From UBA8752 sp965659115 (lineage in GTDB: Bacteria > Bacteroidota > Bacteroidia > Flavobacteriales_D > Sanyastnellaceae): a stretch of DNA of 27,016 nucleotides. Below are positions 16,472 to 25,050 of the stretch, in pieces. Location: the NCBI GenBank assembly GCA_965659115.1, contig CBFHUP010000043.1:1-27016 (forward strand), written 5' to 3'. Position numbers and translations under genes: made by a program. Position 1 is the first letter of the stretch; each line of letters opens with the position of its first letter. The notes beneath the pieces are model-generated. The model saw only the letters and a program-made list of their open reading frames with translations, ran no database searches and was not told the origin of the DNA.

Positions 16472-18097
16472 TCAGTTAAACAGAGCGTCGTCAGGGTAGG
16501 TCGTCAGGCCAGAGGCGATTTGCGTCTCTTCCAATGCGATGGGCAGCCAGAGGTCTTCGGGGCCGAAGTTGGCTTCCTTGTCTCCGTCTCCGGCAAACAG
16601 GCTGGCATCGGCACGTCCTGAGCGGACGAGGTCATACCAGCGGTCTCCTTCGCAGGCCAACTCCGCCCGGCGCTCATACCAGATGAGGTCTTGGAGGCTC
16701 CAGCCTTCTTCTGCCATCACTGTGGCGGCAGAACGGAAGTTGCCGGTATTGTCGCCAGGTCCAGCAGCGCGTTCGCGAACAATGTCGATGTACATCTGCG
16801 CTGTTCCATCGTCGCCAGAGCCGCGGTGGAGGGCCTCTGCCAACATGAGCAAGACATCTGCATAGCGGAAAACATGTGTGTTTTGGGCTTTGGTGAGGTG
16901 CTCATTGCCTCCGTTGACGTTGGTGCCAGCAAAGGCCTTGAGGTTGGGGTATTTCTCCTGCCAATAACCCGTGAAGTCCACAGGGTTGTTTTGGGTCATG
17001 TCGATGATGGGGTCGCAGCTGACGCCAGCATCGGCCAGTTGTTGTGCCAATTCATCTTCGGAGAGAATGGCCACGTCGCGGCGGTAGGTGTCGTCGTCGA
17101 GGAAGTGGTTCCACAGGCCTTCTGTGACCGACATGAAGCCCCATCCGGCCTCATAGTCAGGGTGCTCAGCGCACAAGCCACGCACACCACAGAGCTGAAT
17201 CATGCCGTTGCCATCTACGCCTTCAAACCAACCCCAGTCGCTGGACCAGAGGGGGTTGTGCTGGATCTCAAAGACAGACTCTGAGGTGTTTCTGTTGTCG
17301 AAGATGAACAGCTCTTGCATGTCATCTTGCAGTTGGTAGGCCCCGAGGTCCACAATGGACTGGAAGGCGTCAGCGGCAGACTCGAACAATGCTGCATCGT
17401 CTCCTTTGAGGTCGGCCCAGTAGAGGTAAGCCTTTCCCATCAGCGCGTAAGCGGCACCTTGTGTCACCCGTCCTTCTTGTCCGCTCGGTGCGATCAAGGG
17501 GAGGTGGGGAAGGGCCTCTTGGCAATCCGAAACAATTTGTTGCATGACCTCAGACAGCGTGCTGCGCTCAAGGTTCATGTCATCCGGCGTGAGGCTCTTG
17601 TTCACCACAGGAATTGGTCCGAAGTGGCGGAACAACTCGAAGTGATAGTATGCCCGAAGCCACTGCGCCTGTGCCTTGTAAGAGGTGACCGCGTCGGACT
17701 CGATTTCGGTCAGGTCTAACAGTGCGTTGGCCCTGCTGATGCCGATGTAGCCCTTGCGGTAAATCGGGTGGAGCACCACGTTGGAATTGGTATTGGTGAA
17801 GTCGTCCAACTCCTGCCAGCCTGGCTGGTCGTTGTTGGAAGGGTCTCCTCCTGCGTTGGCATTGTCGGAGCGGATTTCGCCCATCATGGTGGGGGAGATC
17901 CATTGGCCATAGGCCATGGACCATCCGATGGGGTCATACACTCCAATCAGCGCCGACGCCACTTGGTCCTCGGTCTGGTAATAATTGCTCGAGAGGAACT
18001 CGTTGACGGGTTCCACGACCAGACGGTCTTTGCTGCAGGCGGCCAAAAGAAGGACGCATCCTGCGGCGAGGGAAAGGTTGCGATAGATGTTGTTCAT
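16472..18097 (-). CDS. susD: SusD/RagB-family nutrient-binding outer-membrane lipoprotein
   Basis: 541 residues, the usual size. The lipoprotein signal ends at Cys21 (LLLAACSKDRL); Ser-Lys-Asp after the Cys fits surface export. The N-terminal SusD-like region (VEPVNEFLSSNYYQTEDQV, ALIGVYDP), the TPR-like helices (AQAQWLRAYYHFELFRHFGPIPVV) and the C-terminal RagB/SusD signature (IWYERRAELACEGDRWYDLVRSGRAD) are all present. SusD proteins form the lid on the SusC barrel and capture oligosaccharides at the cell surface. It begins 12 bases after the susC stop, so the two are one transcript. Trp-rich stretches fit a carbohydrate ligand; beta-glucan is inferred from neighbouring GH16 and GH5. Confidence 0.96.
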   Translation of the reverse strand: MNNIYRNLSLAAGCVLLLAACSKDRLVVEPVNEFLSSNYYQTEDQVASALIGVYDPIGWSMAYGQWISPTMMGEIRSDNANAGGDPSNNDQPGWQELDDFTNTNSNVVLHPIYRKGYIGISRANALLDLTEIESDAVTSYKAQAQWLRAYYHFELFRHFGPIPVVNKSLTPDDMNLERSTLSEVMQQIVSDCQEALPHLPLIAPSGQEGRVTQGAAYALMGKAYLYWADLKGDDAALFESAADAFQSIVDLGAYQLQDDMQELFIFDNRNTSESVFEIQHNPLWSSDWGWFEGVDGNGMIQLCGVRGLCAEHPDYEAGWGFMSVTEGLWNHFLDDDTYRRDVAILSEDELAQQLADAGVSCDPIIDMTQNNPVDFTGYWQEKYPNLKAFAGTNVNGGNEHLTKAQNTHVFRYADVLLMLAEALHRGSGDDGTAQMYIDIVRERAAGPGDNTGNFRSAATVMAEEGWSLQDLIWYERRAELACEGDRWYDLVRSGRADASLFAGDGDKEANFGPEDLWLPIALEETQIASGLTTYPDDALFN

Positions 18098-18109
18098 CGT
18101 GATGCGCGA

Positions 18110-21100
18110 TTAAAAAGTAACGTTGAGGCCCGCACCGAAGGAACGGTTGTTGGGGTAGAATCCTTTGTCGATTCCGGTGTCAAGAATCCATCCGCTGGTG
18201 CCGATGTCTGGATCGAATCCGCGATAATTCGTGATGGTGAAGAGGTTGTTTCCTGTCAAGTACACCTTGACTTCTTTCATTTTGGCGCGGTGTGTCCACT
18301 CTTTGGGAAGGGACCAACCGAGTTGGAGGTTCCGCAGGCGCAAGAAGTTGCCGTCTTCTACGTAAAAGCTGGATGGGCGCTGGTTGTTGTTGGGGTCTGT
18401 AGACGTGAGCCTTGGAAGGTCTGCGCTTGGAGCTTCTGGCGTCCAACGGTCCAACCAAAAGGTCTGCATGTTGGAGAAGGTGACGTCCGAACGCTCGTAG
18501 GTGCGGTAGATCTCATGGCCGAGTTGCGCATTGAAGATCGCGTTCAGGTAGAAATCCTTGTAGGTCAGGTTGGTTGACAGACCGATGATGTGCTTCGGCC
18601 AAGGACTTCCGATGTCGCCGATGTCATCTGAATTGATCACCCCGTCGCCATTTGTATCGAGGAAGCGGATGTCTCCAGGTTGCGCATTGGGTTGCAACAG
18701 GTCGCCTTCTTGGTTGATGTGGCTGAAGATGTCGGCCTCGGTTTGGAAGATGCCTGCAGCTTCATAGCCCACAAAGTGGCCCACAGCATAGCCTTCGGTC
18801 ATGCGGGTGATGGCAGTGTTGCGCACAGGCCAGCCCCATCCGTTGAGGTAGCCAGTTTCTCCAGCAACGTTGATGACTTCGTTTTTGAAGTGGGTGTAGT
18901 TCAATTGAGTGTTCAATTCCCAATCGCCTTGGCTCACGCGGTACCCGATGCCCAATTCCACTCCGCGGTTCAGGATTTCACCGAGGTTGGAGGTGGGGTT
19001 GTTGGTGGCGCCGATGTAGCCGGGGATTTGCTGTGTCATCAGCAGGTCCTTGGTGCGCTTGCTGTATACGTCCGCTTCGATGTTCAATTTGTTGTCGAAC
19101 AAACCGAGTTCGATGCCGAGGTCAATTTGCTCGCTCTGTTCCCATTTGACGTTGGGGTTGGGTGGTGCAGCCAAGGCTGTTCCTGTGTTCAGCACTTGGT
19201 CGCTGCTTCCAAACGAGTAGGTAAAGGCATTCTGGATGCGGGCTACATAGCTCAATGGAGAAATGCGGTCAGATCCATTGACACCCCAGGACGCCCTCAC
19301 CTTCAAAAAGCTGACTTTTTCTGAGTCCTTAAGGAAGTCTTCTTTAGAGGCCACCCAGCCGACCGAGGCAGATGGGAATACCCCGAAGCGGTTGTTGTCT
19401 CCAAAGTTGGACGAGCCGTCCCGCCGGATGGTCGCAGAGAAAAGGTATTTCTCGTCAAAGTTGTAGAGCAGGCGAGAGAACGAGCTGATCAAAGCATAGT
19501 CCACAGATGCCCCTCCGAAAGCGAGGTCAAGGGTGTCTTGGCCGGAGTCGATGTAGTGGAAGTTCGGGTTGAACTCGGCGTCTTCAGGGATGTTGGAGGT
19601 CGAACCACCCACCTGCCGGAACTCATTGGCCCGGTATGAAGTGCCGACGAGGAAATCGAAGTTGTGCTTGTCTTCGAGGGTGGTGGTGTAGTTGGCCGTG
19701 TTCTCCCATTGGATGCCCTGAAAGTTTCCAGAGCCTTGGCCGACGTCGTTGGTCAGGTTCTGGGCCGCAGGGTGGAATTCATAGCGTGGAGTAAAGTAGC
19801 GGTAGTCGTACCAATTGAGGTCGAAGCCAACGTCGGTCTTGACGCGCAAACCCTTGAGGGGTTCAGCTTCGAGAAAGACGTTGCCCAGGATTTGGTCAGA
19901 CTTGTTGTCACCGCCCGCCAGATAAAGGCGGCTCAGGGGATTGATGTATTCCTTTTGCACCCAAGGAGACTGGGCGAAGCCGAATTGTCCTTCGTCGTCG
20001 TAAATGGGCGTCAGCGGGTCGTATGCAAAAGCATCGGATTGAACGCCTCCAAAGGCGCTGTTCGTTCCAATGTTGTTGTTTTGGGTGCGGTTCAAATAGA
20101 AGTTCTGACCGATGGTCAACAGGTCTTGGACCTTCTTGGTGGAGTTATACCGCAGTGCATAACGCGTGTAGTTGGACTTCTCTCCTCCAATGACACCGTT
20201 TTGGTCCCAATAGTCCATCGACATGTATGAGTTTTCGCCAGAAGCGGTCACGCGGTGGTTGATGACCTGGGCAGGATTGAAGATGGCCTCCATCCAATTG
20301 GTGTTGCCTTCAATGGCGTCGCCAATGTCAGGGAAACCCAAGATGTCGAGCGCAGAGGTTTGGTTGCTGTTTGCAAACTTCTCGCGCATCAAGACGATGT
20401 AATCCTCGGAGCCCAGCATTTCTGGGAGTTTCCATGGGTTTGAATTGAGGTAGCTGTTCGAGTAAGTGATGCTCCCTCCACCTTTGCTGCCATTCTTGGT
20501 GGTGATGATCACCACTCCATTGGCAGCGCGCGCACCATAGATGGCGCTGGAAGCCGCATCTTTGAGGACGTCCACCGACTCTACGTCACTGGGGTTAATG
20601 TTGTCGATGTTGCCGACTTGAAGGCCGTCCACGACATAAAGGGGCGAGTTGTCTCCGTTGGTGCTGATGCCGCGAATGAGAATGCTCTTTCCCGAACCAG
20701 GTTGGCCGCTCGATTCGTTGACAATCAATCCAGAAGTCAGTCCTTCAAGGCTGGAGGTTACGTCTGGAACTGCAATGCCTTCAATGTCTTTGGCTGTGAC
20801 TTTGGAAATGGAGCCGGTCGAGACTTTCTTTTTCTGACGTCCGTATCCAACGACCACTACCTCACCGACCAACTCAGCATCCATTTGCAGGGTGACATTG
20901 ATGGGAGCTCCTGACGTGACGTTGAGGGTTTGGCTCTCGTACCCGATGAAGCTAAAGGTTACATCGAGGGGCAAGCGGTCTACCTTCAAAGTGAAGGTGC
21001 CATCGATGCCTGCACTGGCGCCCGCGGTGGTGCCTTTAGCAAGTACAGTGGCCCCAATCAATGGGCCGCCTGACTCTCCGTCTAATACGGTTCCAGTCAG

Positions 21101-21199
21101 GGAAATACTTTGCGCTGAAAGCGTGGATGCACTGAGCACAAGCAAGGGCAAGAGAAGAAGCTGGCTCCAATGGAGTACGCAACGAAGGCTAAGTTTCAT
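18110..21199 (-). CDS. susC: SusC/RagA-family TonB-dependent outer-membrane transporter
   Basis: 1029 residues from ATG 21199; a TTG at 21214 is the only further in-frame start and is less likely. A signal peptide (to about 29, STLSAQ) is followed by the carboxypeptidase-regulatory-like domain (about 30-112, SLTGTVLDGESGGPLIGATV), the family signature VVVGYGRQKKK (about 115-125), and the TonB plug (SSLEGLTSGLIVNESSGQPG, ILIRGISTNGDNSPLYVVDG, VESVDVLKDAASSAIYGARA). The remainder is the 22-strand barrel ending in the C-terminal Phe of GAGLNVTF. It imports oligosaccharides into the periplasm using TonB-ExbBD energy. No N-terminal anti-sigma-interacting (STN) domain is present, so control through an ECF sigma/anti-sigma pair is unlikely. 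It is the first gene of the operon susC-susD-PKD lipoprotein. Confidence 0.97.
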   Translation of the reverse strand: MKLSLRCVLHWSQLLLLPLLVLSASTLSAQSISLTGTVLDGESGGPLIGATVLAKGTTAGASAGIDGTFTLKVDRLPLDVTFSFIGYESQTLNVTSGAPINVTLQMDAELVGEVVVVGYGRQKKKVSTGSISKVTAKDIEGIAVPDVTSSLEGLTSGLIVNESSGQPGSGKSILIRGISTNGDNSPLYVVDGLQVGNIDNINPSDVESVDVLKDAASSAIYGARAANGVVIITTKNGSKGGGSITYSNSYLNSNPWKLPEMLGSEDYIVLMREKFANSNQTSALDILGFPDIGDAIEGNTNWMEAIFNPAQVINHRVTASGENSYMSMDYWDQNGVIGGEKSNYTRYALRYNSTKKVQDLLTIGQNFYLNRTQNNNIGTNSAFGGVQSDAFAYDPLTPIYDDEGQFGFAQSPWVQKEYINPLSRLYLAGGDNKSDQILGNVFLEAEPLKGLRVKTDVGFDLNWYDYRYFTPRYEFHPAAQNLTNDVGQGSGNFQGIQWENTANYTTTLEDKHNFDFLVGTSYRANEFRQVGGSTSNIPEDAEFNPNFHYIDSGQDTLDLAFGGASVDYALISSFSRLLYNFDEKYLFSATIRRDGSSNFGDNNRFGVFPSASVGWVASKEDFLKDSEKVSFLKVRASWGVNGSDRISPLSYVARIQNAFTYSFGSSDQVLNTGTALAAPPNPNVKWEQSEQIDLGIELGLFDNKLNIEADVYSKRTKDLLMTQQIPGYIGATNNPTSNLGEILNRGVELGIGYRVSQGDWELNTQLNYTHFKNEVINVAGETGYLNGWGWPVRNTAITRMTEGYAVGHFVGYEAAGIFQTEADIFSHINQEGDLLQPNAQPGDIRFLDTNGDGVINSDDIGDIGSPWPKHIIGLSTNLTYKDFYLNAIFNAQLGHEIYRTYERSDVTFSNMQTFWLDRWTPEAPSADLPRLTSTDPNNNQRPSSFYVEDGNFLRLRNLQLGWSLPKEWTHRAKMKEVKVYLTGNNLFTITNYRGFDPDIGTSGWILDTGIDKGFYPNNRSFGAGLNVTF

Positions 21200-21273
21200 G
21201 GTGTTGATTTGCAAACAATTGGCTCGGATTTTCAGGCGCTCTTCTGTGGTGGTGCCTGTCGTCCTCTAAAGCT

Positions 21274-21290
21274 GGTGTACAATGTACACC
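21274..21290. promoter_or_regulatory. Perfect 7-3-7 palindrome, candidate operator of the susC operon
   Basis: GGTGTAC-AAT-GTACACC is an exact inverted repeat. It lies just downstream of the predicted -7 box, over the expected transcription start, about 75 bases before ATG 21199. That placement suits a repressor-type dimer. No regulator gene is adjacent; the binding protein is unknown. Confidence 0.55.
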
Positions 21291-21295
21291 GACCG

Positions 21296-21326
21296 CAAAT
21301 ATGGTGTATATACTCTAGGTACGAAA
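21296..21326 (-). promoter_or_regulatory. Candidate susC promoter
   Basis: On the minus strand TTTC (21326-21323), 19 bases, then CATATTTG (21303-21296). This follows the Bacteroidota pattern TTTG-N19-TAnnTTTG with one mismatch in each box and the right spacing. The predicted start is near 21290, giving a leader of about 90 bases. Confidence 0.45.
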
Positions 21327-21574
21327 GCAGGAAAAAAATGCGTCAAGCCATGATTTGGGAGGTTGAGCTCACCTCTCCGTGAGCTGTATTTGGTACAAAG
21401 CCTCTCAGGCTTAAAACACCCACCGACGTCCTGCAGAGATGATGGCAACCGAAAAGAGTGATGCCGCTTTAGTCTCAACAGGTATGGGAAACACATCTTC
21501 AAGAGCAAGGGGAGACACCTCTAGCAAAAACGCCCATTCTGAGCATTTCCTGTCCCGCCCCATTTTTGTCCGGC

Positions 21575-21895
21575 ATGAACAACGCTGCAGGAGCTTTTGA
21601 AGTCTAGGCCGAATCGCTTCTTGGGGGCGACGTGGTACAGGGCAAATTGTTTGGCCACCGCTGTCTGAAGTTGGCCGGCAAGGCGTTCTTGGTCGACTTC
21701 GACGGTGACCTTGTCTTCAAGCTGGGAAGGGAGGCCATGGCCAAATGGTTGGCTGACCACAACAATCTCAATGGTTTTGACCCATCGGGCAAAGGCCGCC
21801 CGATGAAAGATTGGCTGCAGGCGCCGATGGCCCACTCGGCCCATTTTCAGATTTGGGCGGAGGCATCGATGGCATTCGCCACGCAAACCGCCTGA
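21575..21895 (+). pseudogene. TfoX N-terminal-domain-like small gene interrupted by TAG
   Basis: From ATG 21575 the frame reads MNNAAGAFEV, then a TAG at 21605-21607, then AESLLGGDVVQGKLFGHRCL and onward to TGA at 21893. The downstream part matches small TfoX/Sxy N-domain-like proteins: KLFGHRCLKLAGKAF, DGDLVFKL and a closing GKGRPMKDWLQAP. In such proteins the residues before KMFG form an N-terminal helix, and the sequence on both sides of the TAG fits that helix, so the stop probably replaces a Leu or similar codon. If translation starts at the GTG at 21632 instead, an 87-residue protein lacking the first helix results. Function is not established for this subgroup. The stop abuts that of the convergent gene (shared TGATCA). 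Confidence 0.55.
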
Positions 21896-22492
21896 TCAGA
21901 ACATCCAACGGTGCCCGGCCGTGATCATGCGCAGGGATTGAAGGGAAGCGCCAGCCCAACGGTCTTGGAACTCTGCATCGGTGAGTCCCTTTCGCATTTC
22001 GGGAAAAAAGGCTTGTAGCCCGAGCATCGAGATTTCGAAGGAGAACACCCACTCGGAGCACTTCAGGTCTGCGGGCGTCTTGCCCTGACGGGCCAGCCTG
22101 CGCTGTTTTCGCTCACTGAGGTCCCGGTTGCACCGTGCCGTCGGTACGCCGGTCTGCAGGTACCCGTGGAGGGGAAACACCCGAATTCCGGTGGACAGAC
22201 TCCATCCGGAGTCCCACTTTTTGCCACCCCCTACCTTGGCGGTCAGAACCGAGGGGAAGGCCAGTCCGCCTTGCACCTCCAGAAAGCCGCAGCGGGAGAT
22301 GAAGTGGCGCCCTCCAGCCAAAACAGAGGTTCCTGGAAAGACGGCGTTGTTGTCTGAGATGACAATGCCCGTGATGTTGGCGAGTCCCCAGTTCGATTCG
22401 ATGAAGCCCTCCGAGCGTCCGGCTTCTTGCGCGTGGAGCGAGGTCAAGAGGGTGAGGGCGAGAAGCAGAGAGGTGAAGGAGGGTCGCGTCAT
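21896..22492 (-). CDS. Exported hypothetical protein
   Basis: 198 residues with a clear signal peptide (MTRPSFTSLLLALTLLTSLHAQ). I do not recognise the family. The mature part alternates Gly/aromatic strands (FIESNWGLANITGIVI, VLAGGRHFISRCGFLEVQGG, WSLSTGIRVFPLHGYLQTG), suggesting a small beta-barrel or outer-membrane-like fold. A basic, charged segment follows (RDLSERKQRRLARQGK) and then a helical tail. Three Cys (in SRCGF, ARCNRD, LKCSEW) could allow a disulfide. It lies 60 bases after the penicillin acylase gene on the same strand and may be co-transcribed. Its stop touches that of the TfoX-like gene with no gap. No function is assigned. Confidence 0.7.
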   Translation of the reverse strand: MTRPSFTSLLLALTLLTSLHAQEAGRSEGFIESNWGLANITGIVISDNNAVFPGTSVLAGGRHFISRCGFLEVQGGLAFPSVLTAKVGGGKKWDSGWSLSTGIRVFPLHGYLQTGVPTARCNRDLSERKQRRLARQGKTPADLKCSEWVFSFEISMLGLQAFFPEMRKGLTDAEFQDRWAGASLQSLRMITAGHRWMF

Positions 22493-22552
22493 GGTGGTCA
22501 GTTCCGAATGTATCTACCGTAAGAAAGGTGGACAACGCGGTCGTTGTGGTCG

Positions 22553-25000
22553 TCAACGGTCCGTTTGTGGACGGATGGAGGCGACGGCCGTGGTGTGGTC
22601 CTCGATGTCGGTGCGGTCCATGCGCATCTTCCGAAACTGGCCGGTGTGATAGAGCGGCGCTTGGTTGTCGTAGAACGGGCTGAAGACGTTGCCGGACTGG
22701 CCGGTGGGCAGGATGCTTTCGGCGCCGTCCACATCGGCGAAGTCGATGCCGATTCGCTTGGACGGACCGGAGAAGATGGAGTAGTCCACGTCACGCTTCA
22801 GCTTGAACTCGTATTTGCACAACGCATCCTTGGCGGCCGGCAGCCCGTATGGCCCGACGCTGAGCCAAGGGCCTAAAACCGGGACGTCGGCCATGGCATG
22901 TCGGTGTGTGACCGTGTGCAAAAGGTCGTAATGCCACCCGGCTGGGTTGGGCCCCAAGGTGGTTTCCAAATCATCATAAGCCAACCGAAAGGCTGCCGCG
23001 ACCGTTTCCGCTGGATTGTCGTGTTTTTCAGTAGCGGCATCGTCCCACCAAGGGGAGCCAGGGTTGGCGAGAAGGCGCGGAAAGGTGTTCTCAGAAACGA
23101 TGGTCTTGTGCCAGGCTTCGAACTTTTCCGAGGCTTGGTCGCCTGCGGCTTGATTGAACTCGTCGGCCATGATCGCCTCGATGGTGCGGTACATCCAACG
23201 GTAATACAAGGTGGGTTCAGTTTGCTCGGCCAAATGGCTCCCGTCCCATTGGCGCAATCTAGAGAGGGCCTCTGCCAATTCGGGATCCCAGTCGGTGTTG
23301 GAGGCGTCGGCGAGCGCTACAAGCATGGTACAGTTGCGCTTGTACACCGGTGAATGGTGGTCAAGTTGGAGCGATTGCGCCTCTGCTAAGGTCCAATTGT
23401 CCTTTGCTTCGATGGCAGAGGTGATGCCCAGGCCACGCGTGTTTCCAGCATAGTAATGGCCGGGGTAATGGACCCCCGCTACGCTGTCAGGGGCATTGTT
23501 GGCTGAATACACATAGCCGGATTCGGGGTTCACAGAATGCGGGTTCAACGCGAACGGGTACCAGCCTTGCGGGTCGTTGAGGGGGTCTGTGCCGTCGATG
23601 GCGGTTTTGGTGTCCACATGGGCCGGTCTGATGGGCAATTTGGCGCTCGCCCACCAGGCGATATTGCCGTCGTCATCGCCGTACATGAGGTTGATTCCCG
23701 GCGCGTGCATCATGGCCGCAGACTGTTCCACTTCTGCCATGCTCGTGGCCCGTGAAAAGCCGAAAAAGGCCTCATGCAGGCGGTTTTCAGGATATTTGGT
23801 GAACGTCCACCACATGGCCACATCGTCTTCGATGAGGGGGCCGTGATGGGTCTTGCGCAACGTGAACGTGACGTCTTCGCCTCCCTCTACTTTGATGGTT
23901 TCTGTTCGGGTTTCGATGTCCCGCCACTCGCCTCCGAAGAGGTACTTGTCACCTTCGATGGTTTCTTGGTACAAGTCAATGTCGTCGTTTACAAACATGG
24001 TAATGCCCCATGAATGGTGACGGGTGTGTCCGATGGCGGGAAAGGGGAGGCCGGCGAGGTGGTTGCCATAGTACTCCACTTCCGGGGTCACAATGTGGGC
24101 CTCGTACCAGACCGAGGGTTGGGCATACCCCATGTGGGCATCGTTGCAGAATATGACCGCTCCGCTGGCCGTTTTTTCGCCGCCTATGACCCAAGCGTTG
24201 GAGCCGAGCCACTGAGGAACAGGGCGCAAGGCATCCAATCGGTGAACCTTGGAGGCAATCGCAGACAAGTCTTTCCCTTGAACTGGAGAGGACGTGGCCA
24301 TTGGCTCACCGGGAGGGGGGGCGGTGATCAGGGTGTCTTGCGGTGTTCCAAAAACAGGGATCCGGGTAAACCCATCTGGTCCGAGGGCGAGATCCGCCAT
24401 GTAAGCTGGACCTAAGTTTTGCTTCATCCAGTCGAGGATGGGTTCGGTTTTGAGGTGAATGGCAAAGCTGTAAGCCATAAATCCTGTGGCGCAATAGACA
24501 TCGTGCGTGTCGAAGGGGTCGGGTTTGGTGCCCAGCAATCTGTACTCCAAAGGGGTGTTTCCTTCGGCGATGAACCGATTGATGCCCTCGAGGTAGGCCG
24601 CCATGGCCGATTGAATGCGCACCGGAGCATGGGCAAGGAAATCTTCTGCGACGTCTTGAGCCGCTTCGTTCATTCCGAGCGTGCGCAAGTATTGGTCGTT
24701 TTCGATCATGTCGGGCCCCAGCAAGGCAGAGAGCTCACCGCCACCGGCGCGGCGCAGAAGGTCCATTTGCCACAGCCGCTCAGTGGCGTGGACATAACCC
24801 AGCGCATACATGGCGTCGTTTTCTGATTCCGCGTAGATGTGCGGCACGGCCATGTCGTCAAAGACGATGTCGACGGGCGCCGACACGGCATCGGATTTCA
24901 GCGTAAAACTGTAATCGGTTCCGCTCGATTGAACAAAGACGAGGGTGCACAGGATCAGCAAGACCACCAACAGGCCGAGCGCTTTGAGGACATTTTTCAT
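22553..25000 (-). CDS. Penicillin acylase family Ntn-hydrolase
   Basis: 815 residues from ATG 25000; the frame extends to 25039 but the hydrophobic anchor begins right after this Met (MKNVLKALGLLVVLLILCTLV). The N-terminal alpha chain shows VDIVFDDMAVPHIYAESENDAMYALGYVHA and ERLWQMDLLRRAGGGELSALLG. A spacer then leads to the autocatalytic cleavage point and nucleophile Ser267 in WLG-SNAWVIGG, which would become residue 1 of the beta chain. Further family motifs are NDAHMGYAQPSVWYEAHI and MFVNDDIDLY. These periplasmic enzymes hydrolyse amide bonds of acylated compounds; known substrates include beta-lactams, acyl-homoserine lactones and peptide-like amides. The substrate here is unknown. It lies 50 bases after the fasciclin-protein gene, likely one operon, and has no evident link to glycan use. 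Confidence 0.95.
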   Translation of the reverse strand: MKNVLKALGLLVVLLILCTLVFVQSSGTDYSFTLKSDAVSAPVDIVFDDMAVPHIYAESENDAMYALGYVHATERLWQMDLLRRAGGGELSALLGPDMIENDQYLRTLGMNEAAQDVAEDFLAHAPVRIQSAMAAYLEGINRFIAEGNTPLEYRLLGTKPDPFDTHDVYCATGFMAYSFAIHLKTEPILDWMKQNLGPAYMADLALGPDGFTRIPVFGTPQDTLITAPPPGEPMATSSPVQGKDLSAIASKVHRLDALRPVPQWLGSNAWVIGGEKTASGAVIFCNDAHMGYAQPSVWYEAHIVTPEVEYYGNHLAGLPFPAIGHTRHHSWGITMFVNDDIDLYQETIEGDKYLFGGEWRDIETRTETIKVEGGEDVTFTLRKTHHGPLIEDDVAMWWTFTKYPENRLHEAFFGFSRATSMAEVEQSAAMMHAPGINLMYGDDDGNIAWWASAKLPIRPAHVDTKTAIDGTDPLNDPQGWYPFALNPHSVNPESGYVYSANNAPDSVAGVHYPGHYYAGNTRGLGITSAIEAKDNWTLAEAQSLQLDHHSPVYKRNCTMLVALADASNTDWDPELAEALSRLRQWDGSHLAEQTEPTLYYRWMYRTIEAIMADEFNQAAGDQASEKFEAWHKTIVSENTFPRLLANPGSPWWDDAATEKHDNPAETVAAAFRLAYDDLETTLGPNPAGWHYDLLHTVTHRHAMADVPVLGPWLSVGPYGLPAAKDALCKYEFKLKRDVDYSIFSGPSKRIGIDFADVDGAESILPTGQSGNVFSPFYDNQAPLYHTGQFRKMRMDRTDIEDHTTAVASIRPQTDR

Positions 25001-25050
25001 GGCGCGATTCGCAGGCGCTGAAGGTACAGCACGGACCATGAAGGAAATGG

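Larger units (their letters stand above)
21200..21574. other. Intergenic regulatory region upstream of susC
   Basis: About 375 bases without a credible gene. It holds the susC promoter and palindrome (listed separately) and, at 21366-21412, two neighbouring perfect short hairpins (AGCTCAC/GTGAGCT with a 6-base loop; AAGCCT/AGGCTT with a 3-base loop). No known RNA family was recognised. Confidence 0.6.

Noticed and set aside
17768..18577. 269-codon plus-strand frame across the susD/susC junction
   Set aside because: Antisense to two well-conserved genes and crosses their boundary; a chance open frame.
21303..21315. GGTGTATATACTC as a second copy of the susC operator
   Set aside because: Only the left half resembles the palindrome; the right half does not pair, and the site overlaps the candidate promoter spacer.
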